Below are positions 15,571 through 23,521 of a stretch of DNA of 64,000 bases, piece after piece (position 1 is the stretch's first letter; each line of letters starts with the position of its first letter). The notes beneath the pieces were generated by a model that was not told where the DNA came from, did no database searches, and worked only from the letters and a program-made list of their open reading frames with translations. Source of the DNA: Streptomyces sp. NRRL S-646 (GTDB lineage: Bacteria; Actinomycetota; Actinomycetes; Streptomycetales; Streptomycetaceae); assembly GCF_000720765.1 (NCBI RefSeq), contig NZ_JODC01000003.1, positions 310,001 through 374,000 on the forward strand, written 5' to 3'. The translations under genes were made by a program, and so were the position numbers.

Positions 15571-17193
15571 TCAGCTGAGCTTGACCGTGTCCCACAGGAT
15601 CTGGTGACCGGCGATCTTCATGGACTTGATCTTGTCGCTGAAGCCGGTGTTCAGGGTGTAGAAGTACACCGGGATGTACGGCATGTCCTTGAGAAGGATG
15701 TCGTCCGCCGCCTGGTACTTCTTCACGGCCTCCTCGTGCGTGGGGGCCTGGTCGCCCTGGACGAGGAGCTTCTCGAAGTCCTCGTTGACGTAGCCGGAGT
15801 AGTTGGAGCCGTTGGCGATGGCTTCCTTGGAGAAGACCGGACGGAGGTAGTCCTCCGCATCCGGGTAGTCCATGCTCCAGGCCATCCGGAACGCGCCCTG
15901 GTACTTCTTGGCGTCCAGGTCGTTGAGGATCGTCTGGAACTGCTCGAACGGCTTGGCCGTCACCTTGACGCCGAGGGCCTGCTGGATCTGGTTGGACGCT
16001 GCCTCAACCCACTCCTTGTGGCCGCCGTCGGCGTTGTAGCCGATCTCCAGCGTGTTGCCCGGCAGACCACCGCTCTGCTTGTAGAGCTCCTTGGCCTTGG
16101 TCGGGTTGTAGGTGCAGGCGTCGCCGCAGGCGCCCTTGCGGTAGCCGTCGATGATCGGGCTGATGTAGTCGTCCGCGGGCGTACGGGAGCCGAGGAAGAT
16201 CTTCGACGCGATCGTCTTGCGGTCGATCGCCATGGAGATGGCCTTGCGGAGGTCCGCGTTCTGGAAGGCCTTGTTGTACTTGATCGGGAACCCGATGTAA
16301 CCGACGGCCGAGTCGGCCTCGTCGATGTAGCGGCCCGGCAGGTCCTTGTGGTACGTCGGCAGACCCGAGGTGGGGATCGTCAGCAGGGTGTCGAGGTTGC
16401 CGGCGACGACGTCCTTGTAGGCGGTGTCGAGGTTCGAGTAGACCTTGAAGTTGACACCCTTGACCTCGATCTTCGAGGCGTCCGGGTACTTGTCGTACTT
16501 CGTGGTGTCGATCTCTTCGTTGTGCTTGAACTTGCCCTTCATCTGGAAGGGGCCGTTGCCGATCGGGGCCTCGCCGAAGCCCTTCGGGTCCTTGAAGAAC
16601 GCCTTGGGCAGCGGGACGAACGCGGTGAAGGACAGCTGCGACGGGAACGCCGAGAACGCGCCGCTCAGCGTGACCTGGAGGGTGCTGTCGTCGACGGCCT
16701 TCAGACCGGACAGCTTGTCCGTCTTGGGCTTCTTGCCCTCGCCCGGGTTCAGGTCGCTGTAGCCCTGGATGTGGCTGAACAGCGGGTTGGTCTGCTGGGC
16801 GTTGGTCTGGTTGGCGCCGTAGTTCCAGGCGTCGACGAAGGACTGGGCGGTGACCTTCTCGCCGTTGTGGAAGGTGTAGCCGGACTTCAGCTTGATCGTC
16901 CAGACCTTGTTGTCCTTGGTCTCGATCGACTGCGCCATGGCGTTGACGACCTTGTTGTCGGCGTCAAGCTTGGTCAGACCCGTGAAGAGGGCGTTGATGA
17001 CCTGGCCGCCCTCGGTCTCGTACGTGTTGGTGGGAACCAGGCTGTTCTGCGGTTCACCGATCTCCACCGACACGACGCCATTGCCCTTGCCCTTGCCCGA
17101 GCTGGTGTCGTCCCCGCCGCCACCACAGGCCGTCGCACCCAGCGCCACAACGGCGGCTATCGCAACCCACTTGGCGCTCTTGGCACCACGCAT
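15571..17193 (-). CDS. Peptide-binding lipoprotein of the second importer (BldKB candidate)
   Basis: 540 aa, SBP_bac_5. Lipoprotein signal with lipobox GATAC and mature N-terminus CGGGGDD. EIGEPQNSLVPTNT and VINALFTGL mark the first lobe. The ATG at 17193 has AGGAGGA 5 bases before it, which decides the start over the in-frame ATG 15 bases upstream. First gene of the operon down to 11354. The N-terminus (MRGAKSAKW...ACGGG) and operon content resemble, from memory, the bldK peptide importer of Streptomyces, which takes up a developmental signal. That identity is an inference. Confidence 0.92.
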   Translation of the reverse strand: MRGAKSAKWVAIAAVVALGATACGGGGDDTSSGKGKGNGVVSVEIGEPQNSLVPTNTYETEGGQVINALFTGLTKLDADNKVVNAMAQSIETKDNKVWTIKLKSGYTFHNGEKVTAQSFVDAWNYGANQTNAQQTNPLFSHIQGYSDLNPGEGKKPKTDKLSGLKAVDDSTLQVTLSGAFSAFPSQLSFTAFVPLPKAFFKDPKGFGEAPIGNGPFQMKGKFKHNEEIDTTKYDKYPDASKIEVKGVNFKVYSNLDTAYKDVVAGNLDTLLTIPTSGLPTYHKDLPGRYIDEADSAVGYIGFPIKYNKAFQNADLRKAISMAIDRKTIASKIFLGSRTPADDYISPIIDGYRKGACGDACTYNPTKAKELYKQSGGLPGNTLEIGYNADGGHKEWVEAASNQIQQALGVKVTAKPFEQFQTILNDLDAKKYQGAFRMAWSMDYPDAEDYLRPVFSKEAIANGSNYSGYVNEDFEKLLVQGDQAPTHEEAVKKYQAADDILLKDMPYIPVYFYTLNTGFSDKIKSMKIAGHQILWDTVKLS

Positions 17194-17754
17194 GGGGCTC
17201 CTCCTCATGAGTCCATTGGTTCACCGCATGGAGGGGCACATGACACGTCACCGTCACCGGTGCCTGAAACGGTCAGATGCCCCCGCGCTCGTGAGTCGAC
17301 GCCGCCTGCAGCGTGTTGACCCGTTGATCCGAGCTCTACGCGCCTAACTATCTGCCATGCGCCATGGCCGAACCACACTCATAAGGTCTCGGTTCGATCA
17401 CACCTGACGCGTACATCTTCCAAAATCCGGACAAAGGGTTTGCCGAAAGATCCCTGCGAAACGGACTTGTTACACACCTATCGGACCTGCATGTCCGTAT
17501 ACCGAACGCGAAGGGCATGAAAATTCAGTTGCGGATCCACCGCGGCTATGCATGGGCCTTCGGCGGGCCAACGGGTCCGCGCCGCAAGGCCGTTCACGCC
17601 CCTCTCACAGGGGGCTGATGGGATGCACGCTGGCCGAAGAATAGTGCGGTTCGATCCCCCTTTGCCGATCCAGAACGAGAACAAGGGTTTTCCCTACCCT
17701 CGGGCACACAGGAAGGCCCGCGCCTCCCGAGCGCGGGCCTTCCTCACATCGGGG
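17194..17754 (-). other. Gene-free interval carrying the importer's promoter region
   Basis: About 560 bp. The part at 17340-17540 is noticeably AT-richer than the surroundings and should hold the promoter and long leader of the minus-strand peptide importer. AAAGGGTTTGCCGA (17434) and CAAGGGTTTTCCCTA (17683) look alike, but no clear -35/-10 pair could be fixed. The far end holds the terminator at 17711. Confidence 0.5.
17711..17743 (-). terminator. Perfect 13-bp stem terminator behind the Rpn-fragment gene
   Basis: GGAAGGCCCGCGC, loop CTCCCGA, GCGCGGGCCTTCC. It is 12 bases beyond the stop of the minus-strand gene ending at 17755. Confidence 0.85.
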
Positions 17755-17988
17755 TCACCCCTCCAGGAACAGCTCCGCGACATCCGTCGCTTGCACCGCG
17801 CGCTGGGCCCATTCCGTGAGCTGGTCCGGGTCCGAACAGGCCATCACCCGCTTACGGACGGCGGCAGGCACGGGCATGCCGCGCCATTCGAGGATGCGCA
17901 GGACCATCTCGGTACGCACCTCTACGCGGCCCTCTTCACGCACCTGCTCGGCCAACGGGTGCCGCCAGAAGTACTGGATCGCCATCAT
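17755..17988 (-). pseudogene. Tandem copy of the C-terminal part of the Rpn-family gene
   Basis: 77 codons starting MMAIQYFWRHPLAEQVREEG, colinear to the stop with the last ~77 residues of the protein at 18046 (TAMQYFWRHPLAEQVREEG). The two stops are 291 bp apart. Divergence is moderate (LEWRGMPVPAAVRKRV against LEWRSIPVPDAVRERV). It lacks the whole nuclease domain. An AAAGGG lies just before its ATG and a terminator follows, so a truncated C-terminal domain protein could be made. Called a pseudogene because of its origin; expression unknown. Confidence 0.7.
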
Positions 17989-18045
17989 CAGGCCCTTTCG
18001 CAGTGGACTACGACTGCCGAACCCGCTTGCCTCATCAGCCCCCGG

Positions 18046-18918
18046 TCACTCATCGACGAACAGCTCCGCCGCGTCCGTCGCATGCACAGCCCGCTGAGTC
18101 CAGACCTCCAGCTGGTCCAGGTCAGTGCAGGCTTCCACCCGCTCCCGGACGGCGTCGGGCACGGGGATGCTGCGCCATTCCAGGATGTGCAGAATCGTCT
18201 TGACGCCGTGCTGGATACGGCCCTCCTCACGCACCTGCTCCGCCAGCGGATGCCGCCAGAAGTACTGCATCGCCGTCATCAGATCCCTCCACATCTGTTT
18301 CACCTGGGGGTCGGCCAGGCATGAGTCGACGAACTGCACGAAGGCCGCGGCACTGTCCCCGTCGATGGTCTTGAGGGCGGCTGCCAGCGATTCCGGTATG
18401 GCGGCCGCCTTCGATCCCCGCCCATGCGTCATGGCCGAGAGCACCGCAAGAGGTACGTCCCGTTCGGCGTCCTGCGCATCGGCGATCAAGGGCACGTTGT
18501 CCGGACCGAGCACGAACGGCCGGACCGTCAGGGAAGGCCGGCCGGGCACGCCGAGATGAATGGGCTCGGCCGCCCAGCGGGCCGTGGAGCCGCACTGCGT
18601 GGTGACGATGAGCACCGGCTCGCAGCGGTACTTCTCGTACAGGTACGAGAGGTAGTACGGCCAGCTGCCGCGCTTGGCCTCGTCCTTCCTCCGCTGTGAC
18701 TCGACGACCAGAAGGTAGGGGCCCTCGTCCGTCTCCGCACGTAACAGCGTGTCCACGCGCCGCTCGACCGGTTCGATCTCGGTGAGGTCGATGTTCAGGC
18801 CGGCGAATTCCCGCGGCTCGGGGAAGGCGACACCCAGCACCTGCTGCAGGGCCCGCGTCAGCAGCGCCGGGTCCTTCTGGAAGATCCGGTGCATCGCCTC
18901 ATGCGTCGAGCTGACCAC
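18046..18918 (-). CDS. Rpn-like PD-(D/E)XK nuclease-family protein
   Basis: 290 aa. Residues about 45-130 hold the nuclease-like core: VDTLLRAETD followed by YLLVVESQRRKDEAKR, giving the D...ExQ arrangement of Rpn/transposase-associated PD-(D/E)XK proteins, then YYLSYLYEKY. The C-terminal region (about 210-290) is helical and is duplicated just downstream. Such proteins are common in Streptomyces, but their role (recombination or regulation) is not established. No IS ends are seen around it. Confidence 0.72.
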   Translation of the reverse strand: MVSSTHEAMHRIFQKDPALLTRALQQVLGVAFPEPREFAGLNIDLTEIEPVERRVDTLLRAETDEGPYLLVVESQRRKDEAKRGSWPYYLSYLYEKYRCEPVLIVTTQCGSTARWAAEPIHLGVPGRPSLTVRPFVLGPDNVPLIADAQDAERDVPLAVLSAMTHGRGSKAAAIPESLAAALKTIDGDSAAAFVQFVDSCLADPQVKQMWRDLMTAMQYFWRHPLAEQVREEGRIQHGVKTILHILEWRSIPVPDAVRERVEACTDLDQLEVWTQRAVHATDAAELFVDE

Positions 18919-18960
18919 CGGCTCTCCTTTCTTTCTGATCTTTCCCGCGTGATCAACGAG

Positions 18961-19371
18961 CTACGAGACAGCCAGGTCACACCAGACGAACTTGCCTCGG
19001 TCCCCGAACCGGGCCGACGGCCGCCAGCCCCAGTTGTCAGCGCAGGCCGCGACCAGCCCGAGCCCCCGCCCCTCCTCCAGGTCCCCGACCTGGTCCAACC
19101 GCCGTGGCGGCTCCGGCGGTTCGGGGTCGGTGTCCCACGCCCCGATCCACACCGCGCCCTCCGGGGACCGGCGGACTCTGAGAGCGGCGGGCCCCTTGGT
19201 GTGGCGTACGGCGTTGGCGACCAGCTCCGTCGCGAGGAGTTCGGCGGTGTCCACGAGGCCGATGAGTCCGTGCATGGTCAGGATCAGGCGCAGGGTGCGG
19301 CGGCAGACGGTCACGGCTCTGAGGTCGTTCGGGATGTAGAGGGTGTAGTCCCAGGACTCGGTTTCGGGCAT
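18961..19371 (-). CDS. RsbW-like ATP-binding protein (anti-sigma kinase fold)
   Basis: 136 aa, HATPase_c_2. The N box reads ELLATELVANAVRH (about 43-56), the G1 region AWDTDPEPP, and the G2 region EEGRGLGLVAACADNWG. These stand-alone domains usually bind regulators of sigma factors or act as serine kinases. It is the nearest gene to, and divergent from, the Scr1-type regulator at 19582, a frequent pairing in streptomycetes. Confidence 0.85.
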   Translation of the reverse strand: MPETESWDYTLYIPNDLRAVTVCRRTLRLILTMHGLIGLVDTAELLATELVANAVRHTKGPAALRVRRSPEGAVWIGAWDTDPEPPEPPRRLDQVGDLEEGRGLGLVAACADNWGWRPSARFGDRGKFVWCDLAVS

Positions 19372-19479
19372 GCGTCAGCTCCGTTCAGAGGGAGGGGATT
19401 TCACGTGCGGTGGCATTGCCGCAGCCGTCATGGAAGGACGGAGCAGTGCGCTTCCGCACCGTGCGCGTCACGTCACGTC

Positions 19480-19530
19480 ACTGACGGTAGGACCTACATT
19501 TAGGACCACGCAAGTTGTTGCCGTAATCTG
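19480..19530 (+). promoter_or_regulatory. Repeats in the divergent ATPase/Scr1 regulator promoter region
   Basis: TAGGACC occurs at 19488 and 19501 (13 bp apart, so nearly one helical turn). CGTCA repeats lie just upstream, and -10-like TACATT (19495) and TAATCT (19525) fall here. Likely the control region of the XRE regulator gene; binding protein unknown. Confidence 0.35.
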
Positions 19531-19581
19531 ACGCCGAACGAGTCACACACTCCCGGGAGTTGGGAGGTGGGGAGGAACCCG

Positions 19582-20433
19582 ATGGGGCGTCGCCAGCAGC
19601 CCACCGCACGCCAACTGCGTCTGGGTCTTGAACTGCGGAAACTACGCGAAGCCGCCGGCCTGAAGGCGACCGAAGCGGCAAGCCTGCTAGGCGTGACCTC
19701 GGTTCAGATAAGTCAGACCGAATCAGGGATCTCCGGCGTCAGCGGGCAGCGCGTGCGCCGACTTGCCGCCAACTATGCCTGCTCGGACGACGAGTTGATC
19801 GATGCGCTGGTGTCCATGACGACCGACCGGACCCGTGGCTGGTGGGAGGAGTACCGCGGTCAGTTGCCTACGCCGTTCATGGACCTGCCCGAGCTGGAAC
19901 ATCACGCCCACTTCCGGTGGGATGTGGAATTCCTGCACGTCCCGGGCCTTCTACAGACTGCGGATTACGCTCGGTCTCTCTTCTCGTACGTGAACCCGGA
20001 GTTCCCGCAGAGCGATGTCGAACGGTGGGTCGATCACCGGATGAGGCGCAGAGTCATCCTCGAGCGCCCGGCTCCGGTGCCGTACGAAGCGGTGATCCAC
20101 GAAGGGGCACTGCGCATCAGGGTCGGCGACCGAACCACGTCACGGGCTCAGCTCACCCGTGTCCTGGAACTCTCCGAGTCCGAGCACGTCACCGTACGAG
20201 TCATCCCCTTCGACCTGGACGACTTCGGCGGGGCGGGAAGCGCGATGGTGTACGCGGGCGGACCGGTCCCGAAGCTGGACACCGTTGTCCGGGACGGCCC
20301 CAACGGCCCGGTTTTCATCGATGCCGAAGCCCAGCTCAACCGATATCGAACGCTCTTCCGTAGGGTAGAGGCAGTGTCACTCGACCCCAGCCGTTCGCGT
20401 GACTTCATCCACCGGCTGTCGAAGGAGCTGTGA
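19582..20433 (+). CDS. XRE-family regulator with DUF5753 (Scr1-like)
   Basis: 283 aa. HTH at about 12-66 (LRKLREAAGLKATEAASLLG, TSVQISQTESG), linker with DDELIDAL, then DUF5753 at about 100-280 (EFLHVPGLLQTADYAR, VIPFDLDDFGG, FRRVEAVSLDPSRSRDFI). ATG 19582 has GGGAGGA 5-7 bases upstream; the in-frame GTG at 19567 is inside that site. It is followed at once by its usual DUF397 partner. Confidence 0.93.
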   Translation: MGRRQQPTARQLRLGLELRKLREAAGLKATEAASLLGVTSVQISQTESGISGVSGQRVRRLAANYACSDDELIDALVSMTTDRTRGWWEEYRGQLPTPFMDLPELEHHAHFRWDVEFLHVPGLLQTADYARSLFSYVNPEFPQSDVERWVDHRMRRRVILERPAPVPYEAVIHEGALRIRVGDRTTSRAQLTRVLELSESEHVTVRVIPFDLDDFGGAGSAMVYAGGPVPKLDTVVRDGPNGPVFIDAEAQLNRYRTLFRRVEAVSLDPSRSRDFIHRLSKEL

Positions 20434-20435
20434 GC

Positions 20436-20636
20436 ATGCTGACCCCCGCCACCTGGCAGAAGTCCTCCTTCTCCGGTGGTGGCCAGGGCGACGCCTGCGT
20501 CGAAGTCGCAAACCTGGACACCCACATAGCCATCCGTGACTCAAAGGCTCCGGCGGGGGCAACGCTCACGTTCGCGACCGGGGCCTTCACCCCGTTCATC
20601 GAAGCCCTCAAGCAGGCAGCCCCCACAGCCAACTGA
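20436..20636 (+). CDS. DUF397 protein, partner of the Scr1-like regulator
   Basis: 66 aa with the DUF397 signature WQKSSFSGGGQGDACVEVA and IRDSKAP. These small proteins are encoded beside Scr1-type regulators and modulate them. GAAGGAG is 8 bases before the ATG at 20436, which favours it over the GTG at 20430 that overlaps the upstream stop. Confidence 0.92.
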   Translation: MLTPATWQKSSFSGGGQGDACVEVANLDTHIAIRDSKAPAGATLTFATGAFTPFIEALKQAAPTAN

Positions 20637-20639
20637 AAA

Positions 20640-20672
20640 GCCCGGGTACCCCCAAGTCGGGGGCACCCGGGC
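20640..20672 (+). terminator. Bidirectional terminator between DUF397 gene and typA
   Basis: GCCCGGGTACCCCC, loop AAGTC, GGGGGCACCCGGGC: a 14-bp stem with one mismatch between convergent genes. Confidence 0.85.
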
Positions 20673-20688
20673 CTCAAGTGGCTTGATA

Positions 20689-22596
20689 TCAGCCGTGCTT
20701 CGCCCGGCTCGCCGCGCGGGCGCGCTCGCGGGCGTCCAGGTTCACCTTGCGGATGCGGACCGCCTCCGGGGTGACCTCCACGCACTCGTCGTCGCGGCAG
20801 AACTCCAGCGACTGCTCCAGGGAGAGCTTGCGCGGCGGGACGATCGCCTCGAACGTGTCGGCCGAGGACGACCGCATGTTCGTGAGCTTCTTCTCCTTGG
20901 TGATGTTCACGTCCATGTCGTCGGAGCGCGAGTTCTCGCCGACGATCATGCCCTCGTACACCTCGGTGCCCGGCTCGGTGAACAGCACGCCGCGCTCCTG
21001 GAGGTTCGTCATCGCGAAGGCGGTGACGGCACCGGCGCGGTCGGCGACCAGCGAGCCGTTGTTACGGGTCTGCAGCTGGCCGAACCAGGGCTCGTGGCCC
21101 TCGTGGATGGAGTGGGCGATGCCCGTGCCGCGCGTACCGGTGAGGAACTCGGTACGGAAACCGATGAGACCGCGGGACGGGACGACGAACTCCATGCGGA
21201 CCCAGCCCGAGCCGTGGTTCGACATGTTGTCCATGCGGCCCTTGCGGACGCCCATGAGCTGCGTGACCGCGCCCATGTGCTCCTCGGGCACGTCGATCGT
21301 CATGCGCTCGACCGGCTCGTAGACCTTGCCGTCGACGTCCTTGGTGACGACCTGCGGCTTGCCGATGGTCAGCTCGAAGCCCTCGCGGCGCATCTGCTCG
21401 ACCAGGATGGCGAGCGCCAGCTCACCGCGGCCCTGGACCTCCCAGGCGTCGGGACGCTCGGTGTCGAGCACGCGCAGGGAGACGTTACCGATCAGCTCGC
21501 GGTCGAGGCGGTCCTTGACCTGACGGGCGGTCACCTTGCGGTCCTTGACAGCCGCCTTGTTGTCGGCGCCCTTGCCGGTGCCACCACGGCCGACCAGCGG
21601 CGAGGTGTTCGTACCGATGGTCATCGAGATCGCCGGCTCGTCGACCGTGATCAGCGGCAGCGGGATCGGGTTCTCGGGGTCGGCGAGCGTCTCGCCGATC
21701 ATGATGTCCGAGATACCGGCGACGGCACAGATGTCACCGGGGCCGGCCTTCTCGGCGGGCTTGCGGGTGAGCGCCTCGGTCATCAGCAGCTCGGTGATGC
21801 GCACGTTGGACATCGTGCCGTCACGCTTGATCCACGTGACGGTCTGGCCCTTGCGCAGCTCGCCCTGCTCGACGCGGAGCAGCGCGATACGGCCGAGGAA
21901 GTTGTCGGCGTCCAGGTTGGTGACGTGCGCCTGGAGCGGGGCCTCGGGGTCGTACTCCGGAGCCGGGACGTGGGACAGGATCGTGGAGAAGAACGGCTCC
22001 AGGCTGTCGCTGTCCTGCGGGACGGTGCCGTCCTCGGGCTTGGTCAGCGAGGCCACACCGTCACGCGCACAGGCGTAGACGATGGGGAACTCGATCTGGT
22101 CCTCGTCGGCGTCGAGGTCGAGGAAGAGGTCGTACGCCTCGTTCACGACCTCGTCGATCCGCGAGTCGGGGCGGTCCGTCTTGTTGATGCAGAGGATGAC
22201 GGGCAGGCGGGCCTGCAGCGCCTTGCGCAGCACGAAGCGGGTCTGGGGCAGCGGGCCCTCGGAGGCGTCGACCAGCAGGACCACCGCGTCCACCATCGAC
22301 AGACCACGCTCGACCTCGCCACCGAAGTCGGCGTGGCCCGGGGTGTCGATGATGTTGATGGTGATGACGTCGCCGCCATCCTTCGGGTGGTACTTCACGG
22401 CCGTGTTCTTGGCCAGGATCGTGATGCCCTTCTCACGCTCCAGGTCGTTCGAGTCCATCATTCGGTCGTCGAGCGACTCGGCGGCGTGCGCTGCGAAGGC
22501 ACCGGCCTGCTTCAGCATTGCGTCGACGAGGGTCGTCTTGCCGTGGTCGACGTGGGCGACGATGGCGACGTTGCGGATGTCGTGGCGCGTGGCCAT
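20689..22596 (-). CDS. typA: TypA/BipA translational GTPase
   Basis: 635 aa, the usual length. G1 AHVDHGKTT (about 14-22), G3 DTPGHADFGGE, G4 NKTD, followed by EF-G-like domains and the BipA C-terminal domain. It binds ribosomes and assists assembly and stress adaptation. The start at 22596 (MATRHDIRNVAIVAHVDHGK) has AGGAG 9 bases upstream; in-frame codons beyond it are not conserved in the family. Ends with a Lys/Arg-rich tail next to the shared terminator. Confidence 0.97.
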   Translation of the reverse strand: MATRHDIRNVAIVAHVDHGKTTLVDAMLKQAGAFAAHAAESLDDRMMDSNDLEREKGITILAKNTAVKYHPKDGGDVITINIIDTPGHADFGGEVERGLSMVDAVVLLVDASEGPLPQTRFVLRKALQARLPVILCINKTDRPDSRIDEVVNEAYDLFLDLDADEDQIEFPIVYACARDGVASLTKPEDGTVPQDSDSLEPFFSTILSHVPAPEYDPEAPLQAHVTNLDADNFLGRIALLRVEQGELRKGQTVTWIKRDGTMSNVRITELLMTEALTRKPAEKAGPGDICAVAGISDIMIGETLADPENPIPLPLITVDEPAISMTIGTNTSPLVGRGGTGKGADNKAAVKDRKVTARQVKDRLDRELIGNVSLRVLDTERPDAWEVQGRGELALAILVEQMRREGFELTIGKPQVVTKDVDGKVYEPVERMTIDVPEEHMGAVTQLMGVRKGRMDNMSNHGSGWVRMEFVVPSRGLIGFRTEFLTGTRGTGIAHSIHEGHEPWFGQLQTRNNGSLVADRAGAVTAFAMTNLQERGVLFTEPGTEVYEGMIVGENSRSDDMDVNITKEKKLTNMRSSSADTFEAIVPPRKLSLEQSLEFCRDDECVEVTPEAVRIRKVNLDARERARAASRAKHG

Positions 22597-22729
22597 GAAG
22601 GCGTACTCCTGGAGTGTGAGGAAGGCCGACGCGTACGTCTGTGTTACGCGGACCCTGCCGGGCTGAACACGCCACGGCCTTACACCATGGTACGGGGCCG
22701 CTGCGGCGGCGGCTCGCCGGGCGACGGGG

Positions 22730-23398
22730 TCAGGTGTTCCGGGTGGCCGGGGAACCCGCGTCGCAGGAGAGACGGGCTGCCTGGCGGGCCATCCGGCTGT
22801 CGACGGACTCGTCGCAGGACAGGACGCCCTGCATGTCGACCGTCCAGTTCCGCGCGTGGCCTGTCGTCGCCCCACCGCCGGGACAGGTGTAGCGGAAGTC
22901 ACCCTCCCATTCCCGGACCCCGGCGTACTGCACGGTTTCGCCCGGGCCGGACACCTTGGAGAGACGGTTGTCCAGGTCCGGAGCCTTCTGGTGCACGTCG
23001 GTAAATGCCCAGGTCTCGCCGTTCACGTCAGCCAAAGTGGCGGCGTCGGAGTCGATCTCGCCGATCTTCTTGCCCAACGAGAAGAGGATCTCAGCCGTGG
23101 ACAGGGCGGGGCCCTCGGTGCGCACCACCGGCTTCGGGGTGTACACCCGCTCGATCGGGTTCGTCGTCGTGATGGTGCGGCCACCGCTGTGCTCCGGCGC
23201 CGAGACGCCGGTCAGCCGGTCCGCCTTCTTCACACCCGACCAGCTGAAGGTCCCGTTCGCGCAGGCCTTCGCCACGGCCGGCGCGCTGCTCGTGGCCGCC
23301 TTGTCGCCGTGCCCCCCACCGGTGCACCCGGCAAGCCCCGCCGCCACCGTCACCGCGGTCAGCACCGCAACCCACGACCCCCGCGTGATCCCCCGCAT
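22730..23398 (-). CDS. Actinobacterial lipoprotein of unknown function
   Basis: 222 aa. Lipoprotein signal with lipobox LAGC (Cys25), then a Gly/Ser-rich linker and a beta-type domain with Cys in ACANGTF, YTCPGGG, LSCDES and LSCDAG, suggesting two disulfides. No known enzyme motif. It lies between typA and another lipoprotein gene, each apparently with its own start region. Confidence 0.78.
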   Translation of the reverse strand: MRGITRGSWVAVLTAVTVAAGLAGCTGGGHGDKAATSSAPAVAKACANGTFSWSGVKKADRLTGVSAPEHSGGRTITTTNPIERVYTPKPVVRTEGPALSTAEILFSLGKKIGEIDSDAATLADVNGETWAFTDVHQKAPDLDNRLSKVSGPGETVQYAGVREWEGDFRYTCPGGGATTGHARNWTVDMQGVLSCDESVDSRMARQAARLSCDAGSPATRNT

Positions 23399-23521
23399 GT
23401 GCCGCCCCGTCTCCCCGCACGTGGGCGCCCGGCGCCCGCAACATGATCAATGGTCGATTCATGCTGCGTGCGCCGGGCGCCCACCACAAGCGTTTTGAGC
23501 TACCTCTGAGCAACCACCCCG

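Noticed and set aside
17209..17700. tRNA or small-RNA gene in the large gap upstream of the peptide importer
   Set aside because: No cloverleaf or CCA-type end found by eye on either strand; only weak direct repeats.
18046..18918. Active transposon around the Rpn-like gene
   Set aside because: No terminal inverted repeats, target duplications or companion transposase were seen; Rpn-like proteins are often stand-alone.
20536..23004. 822-codon plus-strand open frame opposite typA
   Set aside because: The minus strand encodes a complete TypA with all GTPase motifs; the antisense frame is Arg/Leu/Val rich without motifs.
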